From Paractinoplanes lichenicola (GTDB lineage Bacteria > Actinomycetota > Actinomycetes > Mycobacteriales > Micromonosporaceae), in contig NZ_JAENHO010000001.1 in assembly GCF_016785085.1 (NCBI RefSeq), positions 372,001 through 436,000 on the forward strand: 64,000 nucleotides of DNA. Reading direction: 5' to 3'. The notes below the pieces were generated by a model. That model did not search any database, had not been told where the DNA came from, and saw only the letters and a program-made list of their open reading frames with translations. Made by a program: the position numbers and the translations under genes. Positions 1-13,000 of the stretch are shown in pieces; position 1 is the stretch's first letter, and each line of letters starts with the position of its first letter.

Positions 1-1015
1 CGGGTGCCTCGACAGCGACCGAGGCGGGTTGACCGCCTCGACAACTGCCTCGAAGGGCACGTCTTGGTTCTCGAAAGCGGTCAGATCGCCATCGCGGACT
101 CGGGCCAGCAATCCGGCGAAGCTGGGATCGCCGCTGAGGTCGGTTCGCAGCACGAGCGTGTTGACGAAGAACCCGACCAGGTCGTGAAGGTCGTCCTCGG
201 TGCGGCCGGCGATCGGCGCACCCAGCGGGATGTCGTCACCCGCGCCGATCCGATGCAGCAGAGCCGCGGTCAGCGCGTGGGCCACCATGAACGGGCTGGC
301 CCCGATGTCGGTCGCCAGCCGCCGTAGACCACGGACAACCTCAACGGGCAGGTCGACTGTCACCTCGTCGCCGTCCGCGCTGGGCTCGGCCGAGCGAGGG
401 CGGTCCAACGGCAGCAGGATCTCTTCAGGCGAACCCTCCAGGGCGGTGCGCCAGAACTCAAGCTGCTTCTCTTCCACCTGAGCGAGCAGGTCGCGCTGCC
501 ACAGGGTGTAGTCGGCGTACTGCACCGGCAGCGGCTCTTCATGCCGGCCCTCGTGCGGGCCGGTGATGTCGGCTCGGCCCTCATAGGCCGCGGCCAGGTC
601 GGCCAGGAACGGGCCGTCGGACCACTCGTCGGTCACGATGTGGTGCAGCAGCAGGATCAGCACGTGCTCGTCGGGGCCCTGGCGGATGAGAGTGGCCCGC
701 AACGGCAGGTCGGCGGCCAGGTCGAACGGGCGGGCGGCGATCTCGGTCACGTCGCCGTCGTTTACCACTTCAAGCGGAGGGCGGGCCTCGTCCACGGGCA
801 GGATCCGCTGGTACGGCTCGCCGTTGTCGGAGGCGATGACCGTACGGAGAATCTCGTGTTTTGCCACCACGGCGTGCAGGGCGTCGTGCAGCCGGTCGAC
901 GTCGAGCGGGCCGCGCAGGCGCAGGGTCAGCGGGAAGTTGTAGGCCGCCGACGGGCCGTGCATCTGGTCGAGCACCCACAGGCGGCGCTGCGCGAACGAC
1001 AAGGGCAACCTGTCG
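1..1015 (-). other. NRPS fourth condensation domain (partial)
   Basis: After T3 a further condensation domain begins at [16 protein letters not shown] (near 1,000) with HHIVTDEWS (near 640), an LCL-like form with DE in place of DG. It continues to base 1. The synthetase therefore has at least one more module or a terminal condensation/cyclization domain beyond the window, so the product is longer than the tripeptide coelichelin or is cyclised by this domain. Confidence 0.8.
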
Positions 1016-4000
1016 GGCCTGGCCATCTTTTTCAGCGTCGGCCGCTTGGACTGAGAGCCGGTGACTCGCGCGGCCAGTTCGGCCACGGTGGGCGCCTCGA
1101 ACAGGTCGCGGATCGACAGTTCCGCCCCGAGCGCCGTACGGGCCCGGCTGACCAGGCGGATCGCGAGCAGCGAATGGCCGCCGAGGTCGAAGAAGCTGTC
1201 GTCGACGCCCACCTCGGGCACGTCGAGCAGGTCGGCGTAGATCTCGCAGAGCGCGGTCTCGGCCGGCGTGGACGGGGGCCGGGTGGCCGCCGTGGTCTGC
1301 ACCGTGGCCGCGGGCAGGGCCCGGACGTCGAGCTTGCCGTTGACCGTCAGCGGCAGGTGATCCACCGCGACCAGGGCGGCCGGGACCATGTAGTCGGGCA
1401 GGCGCTCCTTCAGATACTGGCGGACCTGCCGCAGCACCGTGTCGTCCTCGTCCCACTGCGGACCCCGTACGAGGTAACCGGCCAGCCGCTTGCCCGCGTC
1501 GACGACCACCGCGGCCTGCTTCACCGACGGGTGCCCGGCGAGGGCCGACTCGACCTCGCCCAGCTCGACCCGGTAGCCGCGGATCTTCACCTGGTCGTCG
1601 GTGCGGCCCAGGAAGTCGAGGTTGCCGTCGGGGCGCCGGCGCACGAGGTCGCCCGTGCGATACATCCGCTCCCCCGGCCCGCCGTACGGGTCGGCGACGA
1701 ACCGCTCGGCGGTCAGTCCCGCCTGCCGGTGGTAGCCGCGGGCCAGGCCGATCCCGGCGATGTAGAGCTCACCCGGCGCACCCGGGGCGGCCGGGCGCAG
1801 GAACTCGTCGAGGATGTAGGCGCGGGTGTTCCAGATCGCCTTGCCGACCGTCGGGGTGGCGCTGTCCTCGGTGCCGCCGCCGAGCGTGTTGATCGTGTAT
1901 TCGGTCGGACCGTACAGGTTGTAGCCGGTCACCCCGTCGGTGTCGCGCAGCCGGCTCCACACCGTGTCGGGCACGGCCTCGCCACCCAGCAGCACGAGCG
2001 GCGGCCGGTTGGTCAGCAGCCCCTGCTCGATCAGGTGATGGGCGTACGTGGGGGTCACGTTGACGACGTCGATGCCGTGCTCGTCGCAGTAGGCGACCAG
2101 GCCCGCGGCGTCGCGGCGCAGCTGCTCGTCGCAGACGTGCACCTCGTGCCCCTCGACGAGCCAGAGCAGCTCCTCCCACGACATGTCGAAGGCGAACGAG
2201 ACGGTATGCGCGATCCGCAGCCGCCGCCCGGCCGCCGCCACGACCGGCCCGAAGATGGCCTCGCGGTGGTTGAGCAGCATGTTGGTCAGGCCCCGGTACG
2301 GCGTGACGACGCCCTTGGGCCGCCCGGTCGACCCGGAGGTGTAGATGATGTACGCCGGGTGCTCGAGCCGGCCCGCGTCACCCCGGTTGTCCGGCAGCGC
2401 CACGTCCGGGATCTCGATCGGCGTGTCCAGCTCGACCACCGGCACCTCGCTCGGCGGCAGCATCGCCCGCACCGACGAGTAAGTGAGCACACACATCGGT
2501 TCGGTGTCGGCCAGCATCAGCCCGAGCCGCTCGGCCGGCAGGTCCAATTCCAAAGGCAGATAAGCGCTTCCCGTACGCAGCACGGCGAACAGCGCGGCCA
2601 CCATGTCCAGCGTGCGGGGCAGCGCGAGCGCGACCACCTGCTCCGGACCGGCCCCGCGGGCCACCAGCAGCCGGGCGATCTGGTCGACCCGCTCGTCGAG
2701 CTGCGCGTACGTGAGCCGCTGCTCGCCGGCCACCAGCGCGACCGCGTCGGGCGTACGGGCGGCCTGGTCGGCCAGCAGGTCGGCCACGGTGTCGGTGCCG
2801 ACCGGGTTGCGCGTGCGGTCCCAGTCGTCCTGCAGGGTCGCCCGGTCGTCCGCGGTGAGCAGATCGAGGGCGCCGACCGGCCGTTCCGGGGTGGTTGTGA
2901 TCCGGTCGAGCACGGCGGTCAGGCGATCCAGCAGCGCCCGCGCGGCCGGGCCGTCGACCACCTCGGGGCGGTGGTCAAGAGCGATCCGGAACCGGCGGCC
3001 CGGCGTGACGACCAGAGTCAGCGGATAGTGCGTGGCGTCCACACTGTCGACGACCTCGAAGTTGTGCCGCCGTTCCAGGTCGGCCGACTCGTTCTCGTCG
3101 ACGAAGTTCTGCATCACGTACAAGGTGTCGAACAGCTGGGCGTGCCCGACCGCGCGCTGGATGTCGGCCAGGCCCACGTGGTCGTAGCTCATCAGCGTGA
3201 GCCGCTGCTCCTGCAGGCGCCGCAGCAGGTCGAGCACCGGCTCGCGGGGGTCGGGCGCCACCCGTACGGGAACGGTGTTGAGGAACAGTCCCACGATGCT
3301 GTCGACCAGCGGGACATCACCGAGGCGCCCGGCCACGGTCATGCCGAAGACCACGTCGCGGCGCCCGGCGAACCCGCCCAGCACCAGCCCCCAGGCCGCG
3401 CTGAACACGGTGTTGAGGGTCAGGCCGTGCGCCCGGGTGGCGTCGCGCAGCCGCGCGGACTGCTCCTCGTCCAGCTCGACCGTCTGCCGCGCGGGCAGGG
3501 CCGGGGCCAGCCTGCGATCGGCCGGGCCCACCATCGTCGGCTCGGTCAACCCCTCCAGCGCCGTACGCCAGTGCTCGATCGCCGTCGTCTTGTCCTGCCC
3601 GGCCAGCCAGGCCAGGTGGTCGCGGTAGGAGCCCGCCGGGGCCAGGCCGGTGGCGTCGCCGTCCTGCTCGTACAGGGTGAACAGCTGCTCGACGAACAGC
3701 TCCTCGGACCAGCCGTCCCACAGGATCAGGTGGTGGCTGACGATCAGCCGGTCCCGCCCACCCGGCCGGCGGATCAGCGTGAGCCGGCACAACGGCGGGT
3801 GGTCGAGGTCGAACGCCCGCGCCCGGTCCTGCGCCATCGCCTCGGCCACAGCCTCGTCGGAGTCGGCTGTCACCTCGTCGATCGGCAGCTCCAGGTCGTG
3901 CGGAACGAACTGCACCGGCCGGCTCAGGCCCTCGCTGGCGAATCCGGCCCGCATGCCGTCGTTGCGGGCCAGCAGGGCCCGCCCGGCCCGCCGCAGCCGC

Positions 4001-7000
4001 TCGAGGTCAACCCGGAACCCGAGGTCGAACGCGTCCTGCCCGGTGTAGACATCGAGCGCGTCGTAGCTCGCGTGAAAATAGAGACCCTCCTGCAGCGGCG
4101 AGAGCGGCCAGACATCCCCGTCACTGATTTCCCGTACGCGGGCCAGGTCGTCCTCGGACAGCCGGAGCAGCGTGGGCCCCACCCCTTGCAGGGCCGTGGT
4201 CCACCCGTCGGCGATGGCCGTGACGTCCTGCTCGCTCAGCGGCCCGTCGGCCCACGTCCAGGTGGTGACCAGCTCGGGGCCGTGCGCTGTCTCCTCACAG
4301 ACGACGTCGACCTGCAACAGGTGGGCCAGGTCGAGGCCGCCGTTGACCTCGGTGGGCAGGTCGACCGGCGTCCACGGCTCCCCGGTGCCGGCCGGGAACC
4401 GCCCGTAGTAGTTGAACAACACCTGCGGCGCGGGGTAGCGGGCCAGGATGGGTGCGGTCTGCGCGTTGAGGTGCCGCAACATGCCGTAGCCGAGACCACC
4501 GTCGGGCGCGGCTCGCAACTGCTCCCCGATGGTCTGCTTATCCGCGCCGCCCAGCCGCACCGGCTGAACGGCGGTGAGCCAGCCGACCGTACGGGCCAGG
4601 TCGAGGCCGGGCTCGATCTGCTCGCGCCCGTGCCGCTCGACCTCGACCAGCAGGTCACCCCCGTTCGCACCCCGAACACCTCGGTAGAGCGCGGCCAGCA
4701 ACGTCTCGGTGATCTCGGCACTCAGCAACGCCCGGGTCTCGGCCGTGCCCAGCCGAGTGACGCGTCGACGGGCGAAGGGGCCGGACGCGCCACTCGGCAG
4801 CGACTCGGCACCGGGGGCGAGCGCGCCACCTGGCAATAGCTCGGCGCCGGGGGCGAGGACCTGCATCCAGTGCTCCAGCTCGGCCAGGCGTTGCGGGGCC
4901 TGCGCCTGGGCCTGCACGGCCTGGGCGTAGCGGCGCAGCGACGTGCCCGCGGGCGGCAGCGGCGCCCCAGCGGCGGCCGTGGCCAGGTCGTCGAGGAGGA
5001 TGCGCCAGGAGACGCCGTCCACCACCAGGTGGTGGGCCATGAGCAGCAGCCGCCCGGGCCGGTCACCCGCGTCGAACCAGACGGCCTGCAGCATCCGCCC
5101 CTCGTCCGGATCGAGCCGGTCGACAGCGGCGGACGCTTCGGCGGCGACCAGGTCGGCCAGCTCGTCTTCCGGCAGCGCCGACACGTCTACCCGCCGCAGA
5201 AGGTCACCGGCGTCGACCGACGGCGTGGCCTCCTGGGTCCAAAGCACCGAGGCGATCCGGCGCAGCCGCAGCCGCAAGCCGTCGTGCCGGTCCAGCACCG
5301 CCTGCAGGACACGCCTCACGTCGGCGTGCGCGGGCACGTTCAGAAGCACAGGCAGCGTGAACCGATCGATCGACGCCCCGGTGTCGCGCAGCCAGTGCAC
5401 GATCGGCAGCAACGGCACGTCCCCGACGCCGTCGGACTCCAGCGGCTCAGGCATGGCCGGCGCCTGCTCCGCAACGACCGGGAGGCTGGCTACCAACGCC
5501 CGTGGCGTCCGCAGCGCCAGCACATCCCGCGGCGCAATCGGCAGGCCAAGCCGCCGGGCCCGACTTGAAACAGCGATCGACAGGATGCTGTCCCCGCCCA
5601 GCGCGAAGAAGTCGCTGTCGGAGTCCACCTCGGAGACGTTGAGGACCGTCGCGAAAACCTCGGCCAGCACCCGCTCCCGGTCGTCACCCGGAGCCGGCGC
5701 GGCGGCGGGTTCACGTGAGACAGCGCCGGTGGACGCCTCGGGTGCGGGTGCCGAGGCGAGGGCGGCGATCGCGGAACGGTCGACCTTGCCATTGGGGGTC
5801 AGCGGCAGCGCGTCGACAACGACTACAGCCGAGGGAACGAGGGCCGCGGGCAGGGCCGCAGCGGCCGCGGCGATCAGCGCCGGCCCATCGGGGCGCGGGG
5901 ACCCGGGCGCGGGCACGACACAACCGACCACCCGCACGCCGCCGGTCACGGTGGTCTGCGGGGCGACGGCGGCCTGGGCCACGCCGGGCTGGGAGGTCAG
6001 CCAGGCCTCGATCTCGGCGGGGTCGATGCGGGCGCCGCGGACTTTGATCTCGGTGTCGGCTCGGCCCACGTAGGTGAGAGTGCCGTCGGGGGTGCGGCGG
6101 ACCACGTCGCCGGTGCGGTACATGCGGGTGCCTGGGAGGCCGAACGGGTCGGCTACGAAGCGGTGGGACGTCTCGGTGGGGCGACCCAGGTAGCCGCGGG
6201 CCAGCTGGGGACCGGCCACGTACAGCTCGCCTTCGGGAGCTGGCTGCAGGTGGTCGTCGAGGACGTACAGGCGGGTGTTGCCGACGGGGCCACCGATCGG
6301 GACGGATGGGCCGTGGGTGCCGTCGTTTGGCCACCACGTGACCTGGACGGCGGTTTCGGTGGGGCCGTAGAAGTTGTCGAGGTGGGTGCCGGTGAGGTCG
6401 TGCCACTGGCGGGCCAGGTCGCCGGTGAGGGCTTCGCCGCCGCTGGAGACCCAGCGCAGGCTTGATGCCCAGGTGGTGTCCTCGCGGACCCCATCGGAGA
6501 GCAGGAAAGCCGCGGCCAGGGACGGCACCATCGTGAGGGCGGTGACGCGGTGGCGGCGGATCAGGGCGGCCAGATCGGCGGGGTCCTGGGCGGCGTCCGA
6601 CGGGGGCAGCACTACTGCGGCGCCGGTGTAGAGGGGCCAGAAGATCTCCCAGACCGACGTGTCGAAGCCGATCGGGGCGAGCTGGAGCATGCGGTCGGTG
6701 TCGTCCAGGGGGAACTGGCGGCGGGACCATTCCAGCTGGTTGACGATGGCCCGATGGGTGACCAGTACGCCCTTGGGGCGGCCGGTCGAGCCTGAGGTGT
6801 AGAGCAGGTAGGCCGGGTGGTCCGGCCCGGCACCTGACGGGACCGGCGGGGCGGTCGCCGGGCGGTCACCGACCAGCACGAAGTCGCGGCGGGGCAGGCC
6901 GGCCACCAGGTCGGCGGTGGTGACGATCACCGTCGCACCGGCGTCGTTGAGCACGGTGGTCAGGCGGTCGACGGGGTGAGCGGGGTCGAGCGGCAGATAG

Positions 7001-10000
7001 GCGGCGCCAGACTTCATGACACCAAGCAGCGCAACGATCAACTCCACGCGACGGGGCACCGCCACGGCCACAATCGGTTCGGGGGAAGCCGCGGTCACGC
7101 TCTGGTCCGGGGACGCCGCGGCCACGACCCGGTCCGGGGACGCTGTGGCTGGCGAGTGTCCCGGCTCTGGCCTGGCGGTTCGCTGGGCGATCAGGCGGGC
7201 GGCCAGTTCGTTGGAGCGGTCGTCGAGTTCGCGGTAGGTGAGGCTGCGCTCCCCCGCCAGGACGGCAATCGCATCCGGCGTGCGGGCGGCTTGCGCGGCG
7301 ATCGCGGCGGGCAGCGTGGTGGCGGGTACGTCGAAGAGCGGGCCCTCCAGCGCGGGCAGAGCCGTGTCGTGCAGGGCGATGCGGCCGACCGGCTCGGTGG
7401 GCCTGTGGACAACGGCGGTGAGCAGGCGGGCCAGGCCGGTGCGGACCCGGTCCAGGGTGGCGGGGGTGATGCGGGCCGGGTCGTATTCGACGGTCAGGCC
7501 GAGGCGGGGGCCGGGGGCCACGAGCAGACTGATCGGGTAGTGCGTGGCCTCGCGGAAGGAGACGTCGGTGACCCGCAGGTCCCCGGAGGCCAGTCCGGAG
7601 TGGTCGGGGTAGTTCTCGAGCACGACGAGCGAGTCGAAGAGGTCGCCGACCCCGACCAGGCGCTGGATAGCGGCCAGGCCGAGGTGCTGATGGTCAAGCA
7701 GGGCGGCCTGTTCGTCGGAGAGCCTGGTCAGCAGGTCGACCAGCGGCTCGGCGGCGTGCCAGCGCACCCGCACCGGAACGGTGTTGATGAACAGCCCGAT
7801 CATCGACTCGATGCCGGGCACGTCGGCCTGGCGGCCGGAGACCGTGCTGCCGAAGGCGACGTCGCGCCGACCGGTGAGCCGGCCGAGCAGCAGACCCCAG
7901 GCGCCGTGCAGCACGGTGCCGAGAGTGAGCCCATGGGCCCGGATCCGCTGCGTCAGCCCTGTGGCTACGTCGTCCGGCAGCTCCACCGCGACCTGCCGCA
8001 CCGAGCCGGAGGCCGCGTCGAGGCTCACACCGTCAACGCGGTCCGTATTGACGGCGGCCGCGTCAACACGAGCCGCATCAACATGGACAGCATCAACACG
8101 AGCTGAATCAACACGAGCCGCATCAACGTGGACTGCGTCAACATGGACAGCATCAACACGAGCTGAATCAACACGAGCCGCATCAACGTGGACTGCGTCA
8201 ACATGAGCCGCGTCAATATTGATTGCGTCAACACGAGCCGTATCAACATGAGCCGGGGACGACAAGGCGAGCAGGGCCGGGTTGGAGAAGCCGGACAGGG
8301 CCGCGCGCCAGGCGTCGGTGGCGGCTTCCTGGTCACGGGTGGCCAGCCACTCCAGGTAGCGGCGGTATGGGGTGACCGCGGCCAGGCGCGGTGGCTGGCC
8401 GTGGGGGGCGTAACCGTCGAGCAGGTCGCGGAGGAACACGGCGACCGACCAGCCGTCGGTGACGATGTGGTGGTGGGTCAGCACCAGGGTGTGCCGGTCG
8501 TCGGCGTGGCGGACGAGCAGGCAGCGCAGCAGCGGCGGCGTGGCGAGGTCGAACCCGGCGTCCCGCTCCGCGGCCAGCAACGATTCCAGGTCGGGGCCGG
8601 AGTCGACGACCCGCCACGGAGCGGCCACCCCGTCCACGATGACCTGGACGATCCGGCCGTCGGTCAGTTCGCGGAAGCCGGCCCGCAGCGGCGCGTGCCG
8701 GTCCAGCACGCCCTGCACGGAGCGGCGCAGCGCGTCGGCGTCCAGCGGGCCGTCGAGGGTGACTAGCTGCTGCACCTCGTAGTGGTCGGTGCTGTCGCCG
8801 GCGTGGAAGTAGAAGCCCTGTTGCAGCGGCGTCAACGGCAGCACGTCGTCGGCGGCCAGCGCGTCGACGTCGTCCTGGGTGAGCGGCACCAGCGGGAAGT
8901 CGGACGGCGTGTGACCCCCGGCGCCGGGTTCGGCGGCGTGTGACACCAGTGCGGTCAGGGCAATGAACCAGCCCTCGGCCAGCTCGGTCACGGCCGCCTC
9001 GTCGATCAGGGCCGTCGGGTACGCCCAGGTCACGCCGAGGCGCGGGCCGTCCGGGTAGTCCTCGGTGAAGGCGTTGACCTCCAACGTGTACGGGGCGACG
9101 GGCATCTCGGCGTCGTAACCGCCGGCCAGCACGCCGGCGCCGGGCACGGGGGTCCACGGGGCGTCCTGGTTGGTGGCGACGGCGAACCGGCCCAGGTAGT
9201 TGAAGCTGATCTGCGGAACGGGCAGCTCGGCGAGCACGGCCGCGGTCTCGGGGTTGAGGTAGCGCAGCAGCCCGTAGCCGAGGCCGTGGTCGGGCACGGC
9301 GTTGAGCTGCTCCTTGACCCGCTTGAGGGCAGTTCCGACGTCGGTCGTGCCGTGGTCCAGCCGTACGGGGAAGATGCTGGTGAACCACCCGAGTGTGCGC
9401 GACAGACGCACCGACGGGTCGATCTGCTCCTCGCGGCCGTGGCCCTCGAGCGCGACCAGCGGCGGCGGCGTGTCGATGCCCCGGGAGCGCCGCCAGTCGG
9501 TGATCGCCAGCGCCAGCGCGGTCAGCAGCACGTCGTTGACCCCGGCGTGGAAGGCCGCGGGCACGCTGGTGAGCAGCGCGGTCGTGCGCTCGGCGGGCAA
9601 ACGCAAAGTCAGCCGCCGTACGGTCTCCAGGTCCCCGACCATGTCGAGCTCGCGGCTTCCGAAGGCCGGGTCGGGGCCGTCGAGCTGCCCGGTCCAGTGC
9701 GCCAGCTCGGCGATGCGGTCGGGGCGGTGCGCGTCGGCGGTCGTGAGCTCGGCCCAGCGCTTGAGGGGCGTGCCGATCGGGGCAAGGGCGGCACCCGCGC
9801 CCGCCTCGGCCAGGTCGGGCAGCAGGATCCGCCACGAGACGCCGTCGACGACGATGTGGTGCACGACCAGCACCAGATAGCCGGGGTCGAGATGGACCGC
9901 CTGTGCCATGATCCCGGCCGACGGGTCGAGCCGCCGCCCGGCCTGCTGCGCCGCGTCGTCGGCCAGGGTGCGGATCTGGCTCTCGGTCAGCCCGGCGGCG

Positions 10001-13000
10001 TCGATCCGGTGCAGCCATTGTGCGGCGTCGACCGAGCCGGGCGGCGCGATCACGAGCCGGCCGGGAGCGTCGGCGGTGGCCCGGACGAGCCGGGAGCGCA
10101 GCACGTCGTGGCGGTCGGCGATCGCTTGGAGCGTACGGGGAAGGTCTGCGCCCGCCGGGACGCGGACGAGCAGCCACTGGTTGAACGCCCGGAAGTCGCC
10201 GCCGCACTCGTCGAGCCAGGTCATGATGGGCAGCAGCGGCATCTCGCCCACGCCCGCCGACGGGTCGTCCTCGATCTCGTCGCCGGTGGTGGTGAGCACC
10301 GGGGCCAGGGCGGCCACCGTACGGTGCTGGAACACCTGCCGCGGGGTGACGACGAGGCCGGCCTGGCGGGCCCGGATGACCAGCTGGATCGACACGATGC
10401 TGTCGCCGCCGAGCGCGAAGAAGTCGTCGTCCACACCCACCTCGGGCAGGCCCAGCACCTCGGCGTAGAGGGCGCAGAGCACTTCCTCGCGGGCGTCGCG
10501 GGCGGCCCCGCCGGTGGTCAGCGCGGCGAAGTCGGGGGCCGGCAGCGCGGCCCGGTCGACCTTGCCCGCGGTGGTCATCGGGATCCGGTCGAGCGGCACG
10601 AACGACGACGGCACCATGTAGTCGGGCAGCCAGCTGCGGGCGTGGGCGCGCAGGACGGTCATGAGCGCGTTCGCGTCGCGGAAGGGGGCCGGCCGGTTCG
10701 CGTACGGGGGAACCGGGTTTTGGCCGGGTCGATAGGCGGGCTGCGGCGGGAGGCCGGGCGGCGTGAAGACGACGTCGACGCGGCCGTCGGAGGCGCCCGC
10801 GGTGAACGTGACCTCGGCGTGCCAGCCGTGCCGCTCGGCCAGCCGATAGAGGTCCTCCGGGTCATGACCGTCCGGAGCGGAACCCTCGAGGGCCGCGACG
10901 TCGGCGGTGAGCCGGGCGTTGGGGAGACCGCTGACCCGCATCGGGGTCTCGCCGGTGAAGGACAGCTCGTCCCACGTGATGTCCTCGGGCGCAACGAGCG
11001 AGGGAACAGGAGCGGTCCGCAGCACCACGTCGTAGCGGTGGCGGGTCAGCTCGTTGTGGAAACGCCCGCGCTTCACCCACACGGCGGCGGACGTCACGCC
11101 GGGCAGGGTGGCGAACAGGTCGGGGTCGACGAGCAGCTCGCCCTCCCACAGCACCGCGCGCCGCACCGCGTCCGGGTCGACCACCCCATGCCGTACGGCC
11201 TCGATGCCCGCCCGCAAGGCCGGCAGCGTCCGCAGGTGCCGCACGTCGCCCAGGAACAGCGAGCCGCCCGGCGCGAGCAGGCCGAGCGCCTTGGTCAGCA
11301 CGTCGGTCAGGTAGTCGCCGGAGGGGAAGTACTGCGCGACCGAGTTGATCACGATGGTGTCGAAGTACCCGGTCGGCAGCCCGTCCACATTGTCGGCGGG
11401 CCGGGCGGACAGCTCGACGTCGGGGAAGTGCCCCCGCAGCGTGTGGATCGCCTCTTCCGAAAGATCAGTTCCCCAGTACGCCTCCACCTGCGGGGCGATC
11501 CGCGACAGGAGCAGCCCGCTGCCGACGCCGATCTCGAGCACCCGCCGCGGCTGCAGCGCCATGATCGCGTCGACGGTGGCATTGCGCCATTCGCGCATCT
11601 GCTCGACCGGGATCGGCAACCCGTCGTAGCTGCTGTTCCACCCGGTGAAGTTCTCGGCGTAGGACTCGGTGCGGCCCGCGGTGTAGAGCAGCTCGTGCAG
11701 CTCCTTCCACTGCTCGACCTGCTCGGCCGTGCCGTCCAGCCGGGGCACCACATAGGCGGCCAGCCGCACGTCGCCCGGCTTGTCCTCGCGGGCCACGACG
11801 GCGACCTGGGCCACCGCCGGGTGCTGGCCGATCACGGTCTCGATCTCGCCCGGCTCGATCCGGTAACCGCGCACCTTGACCTGGTTGTCGGCCCGCCCGA
11901 CGAACTCGAGCAGCCCGTCCTCGCGCAGCCGCACCAGGTCGCCGGTGCGATAGAGACGTTCCCCGGAGCCCCCGTACGGGTCGGCGACGAACCGTTCCGC
12001 GGTCAGCGCGGGCCGCCCCAGATAGCCCCGGGCCAGCCCCGATCCGCCCAGGTAGAGCTCGCCGACCGAGCCCGCGGCGACCGGGCGCAGCGCGGAGTCG
12101 AGCACGTGGCAGGTGGTGCCGGGGTCGGCCACGCCGATGGGCACGGTGGCGCCGGGCGGGGTGTCCGGGTCGCACAGCCCGAGCGTCGAGTTGACGGTGG
12201 CCTCGGTCGGCCCGTACGCGTTGAACATCGGCCGGCCCTGCGCCCACCGGTTGACCAGCTCGGCCGAGACCCGCTCGGTGCCGGCCAGCAGGGTCGCGCC
12301 GGCGGGCAGGGTGCAGTCGGCGGGCATGGCGGCCAGCAGGGCGGGCGGCAGGATCATCATGGTGACGCCGTGCTCGTGGGCGTAGCCGGCCAGCTCGGGG
12401 CCGGGCACCCGGCGCTCGGCCGGCACGACCACCAGGCGGCCGCCGGTCAGCAGGCCGTTGCACAGGTCGAAGAACGCCACGTCGAAGCTGGGCGACGCGA
12501 ACTGCAGGACCCGGCTGTGCGGCCCGAGCCCGAGCCGTTCGGTCGCGGTGGCCAGCAGCTTGGCCACGCCCGAGTGCGACACGACGACGCCCTTGGGCCG
12601 GCCGGTCGAGCCGGAGGTGTAGATGACGTACGCGGCGTTGGCCGGGGTCAGCGCCGGGGCCGGCTCGGTGGCCGGGTGCGGCTCGGCGGCCAGGTCCTCG
12701 AGCAGCACCGCGTCGGCGGGCAGCGCGGACGCCAGGCCGGCGGTGCTGAGCACGCAGATCGGCGCGGCGTCGCCGAGCAGGTAGGCGATCCGCTCGGCCG
12801 GGTATTCGGGGTCGATCGGCAGGTAGGCGGCGCCCGCCTTGAGCACGGCCACCTCGGCCACGATCAGGTCGGCCGACCGGGGCAGGCACAGGCCGACCAC
12901 CCGCTCCGGTCCGGCGCCGCGGGCGATCAGCGCGTGGGCCAGGCGGTTGGCCCGCTCGTCGAGTTCGGCGTACGTGAGGGCGGTGTCCTCGTAGACCACG

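Larger units (their letters stand above)
4140..8860 (-). other. NRPS module 2: C1-A2-T2-E2
   Basis: C1 begins at [13 protein letters not shown] (near 8,830) and has [10 protein letters not shown]; it follows an epimerase, so it should be a DCL-type domain. It is interrupted between its two halves by a long minisatellite (8031-8255). A2 (about 7,310-5,780) has [11 protein letters not shown] and an eye-aligned code D-T-W-T-S-G-F-V-Q, which matches no code I know; it is not the usual serine DVWHLSLI. T2 carries FALGGDS near 5,600. E2 (about 5,430-4,190) has [10 protein letters not shown] and FNYYGRF. Position 2 is therefore predicted to be a D-amino acid of unknown identity. Confidence 0.83.

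Noticed and set aside
541..4839. 1432-codon open frame on the + strand
   Set aside because: It is antisense to the NRPS; its composition (many Arg, Gly, Gln, Val, His) is the complement of GC-biased NRPS codons, and it has no domain signature.
8031..8255. CRISPR array
   Set aside because: Regular spacing comes from a contiguous 15-bp tandem repeat with no spacers, in frame with the NRPS.
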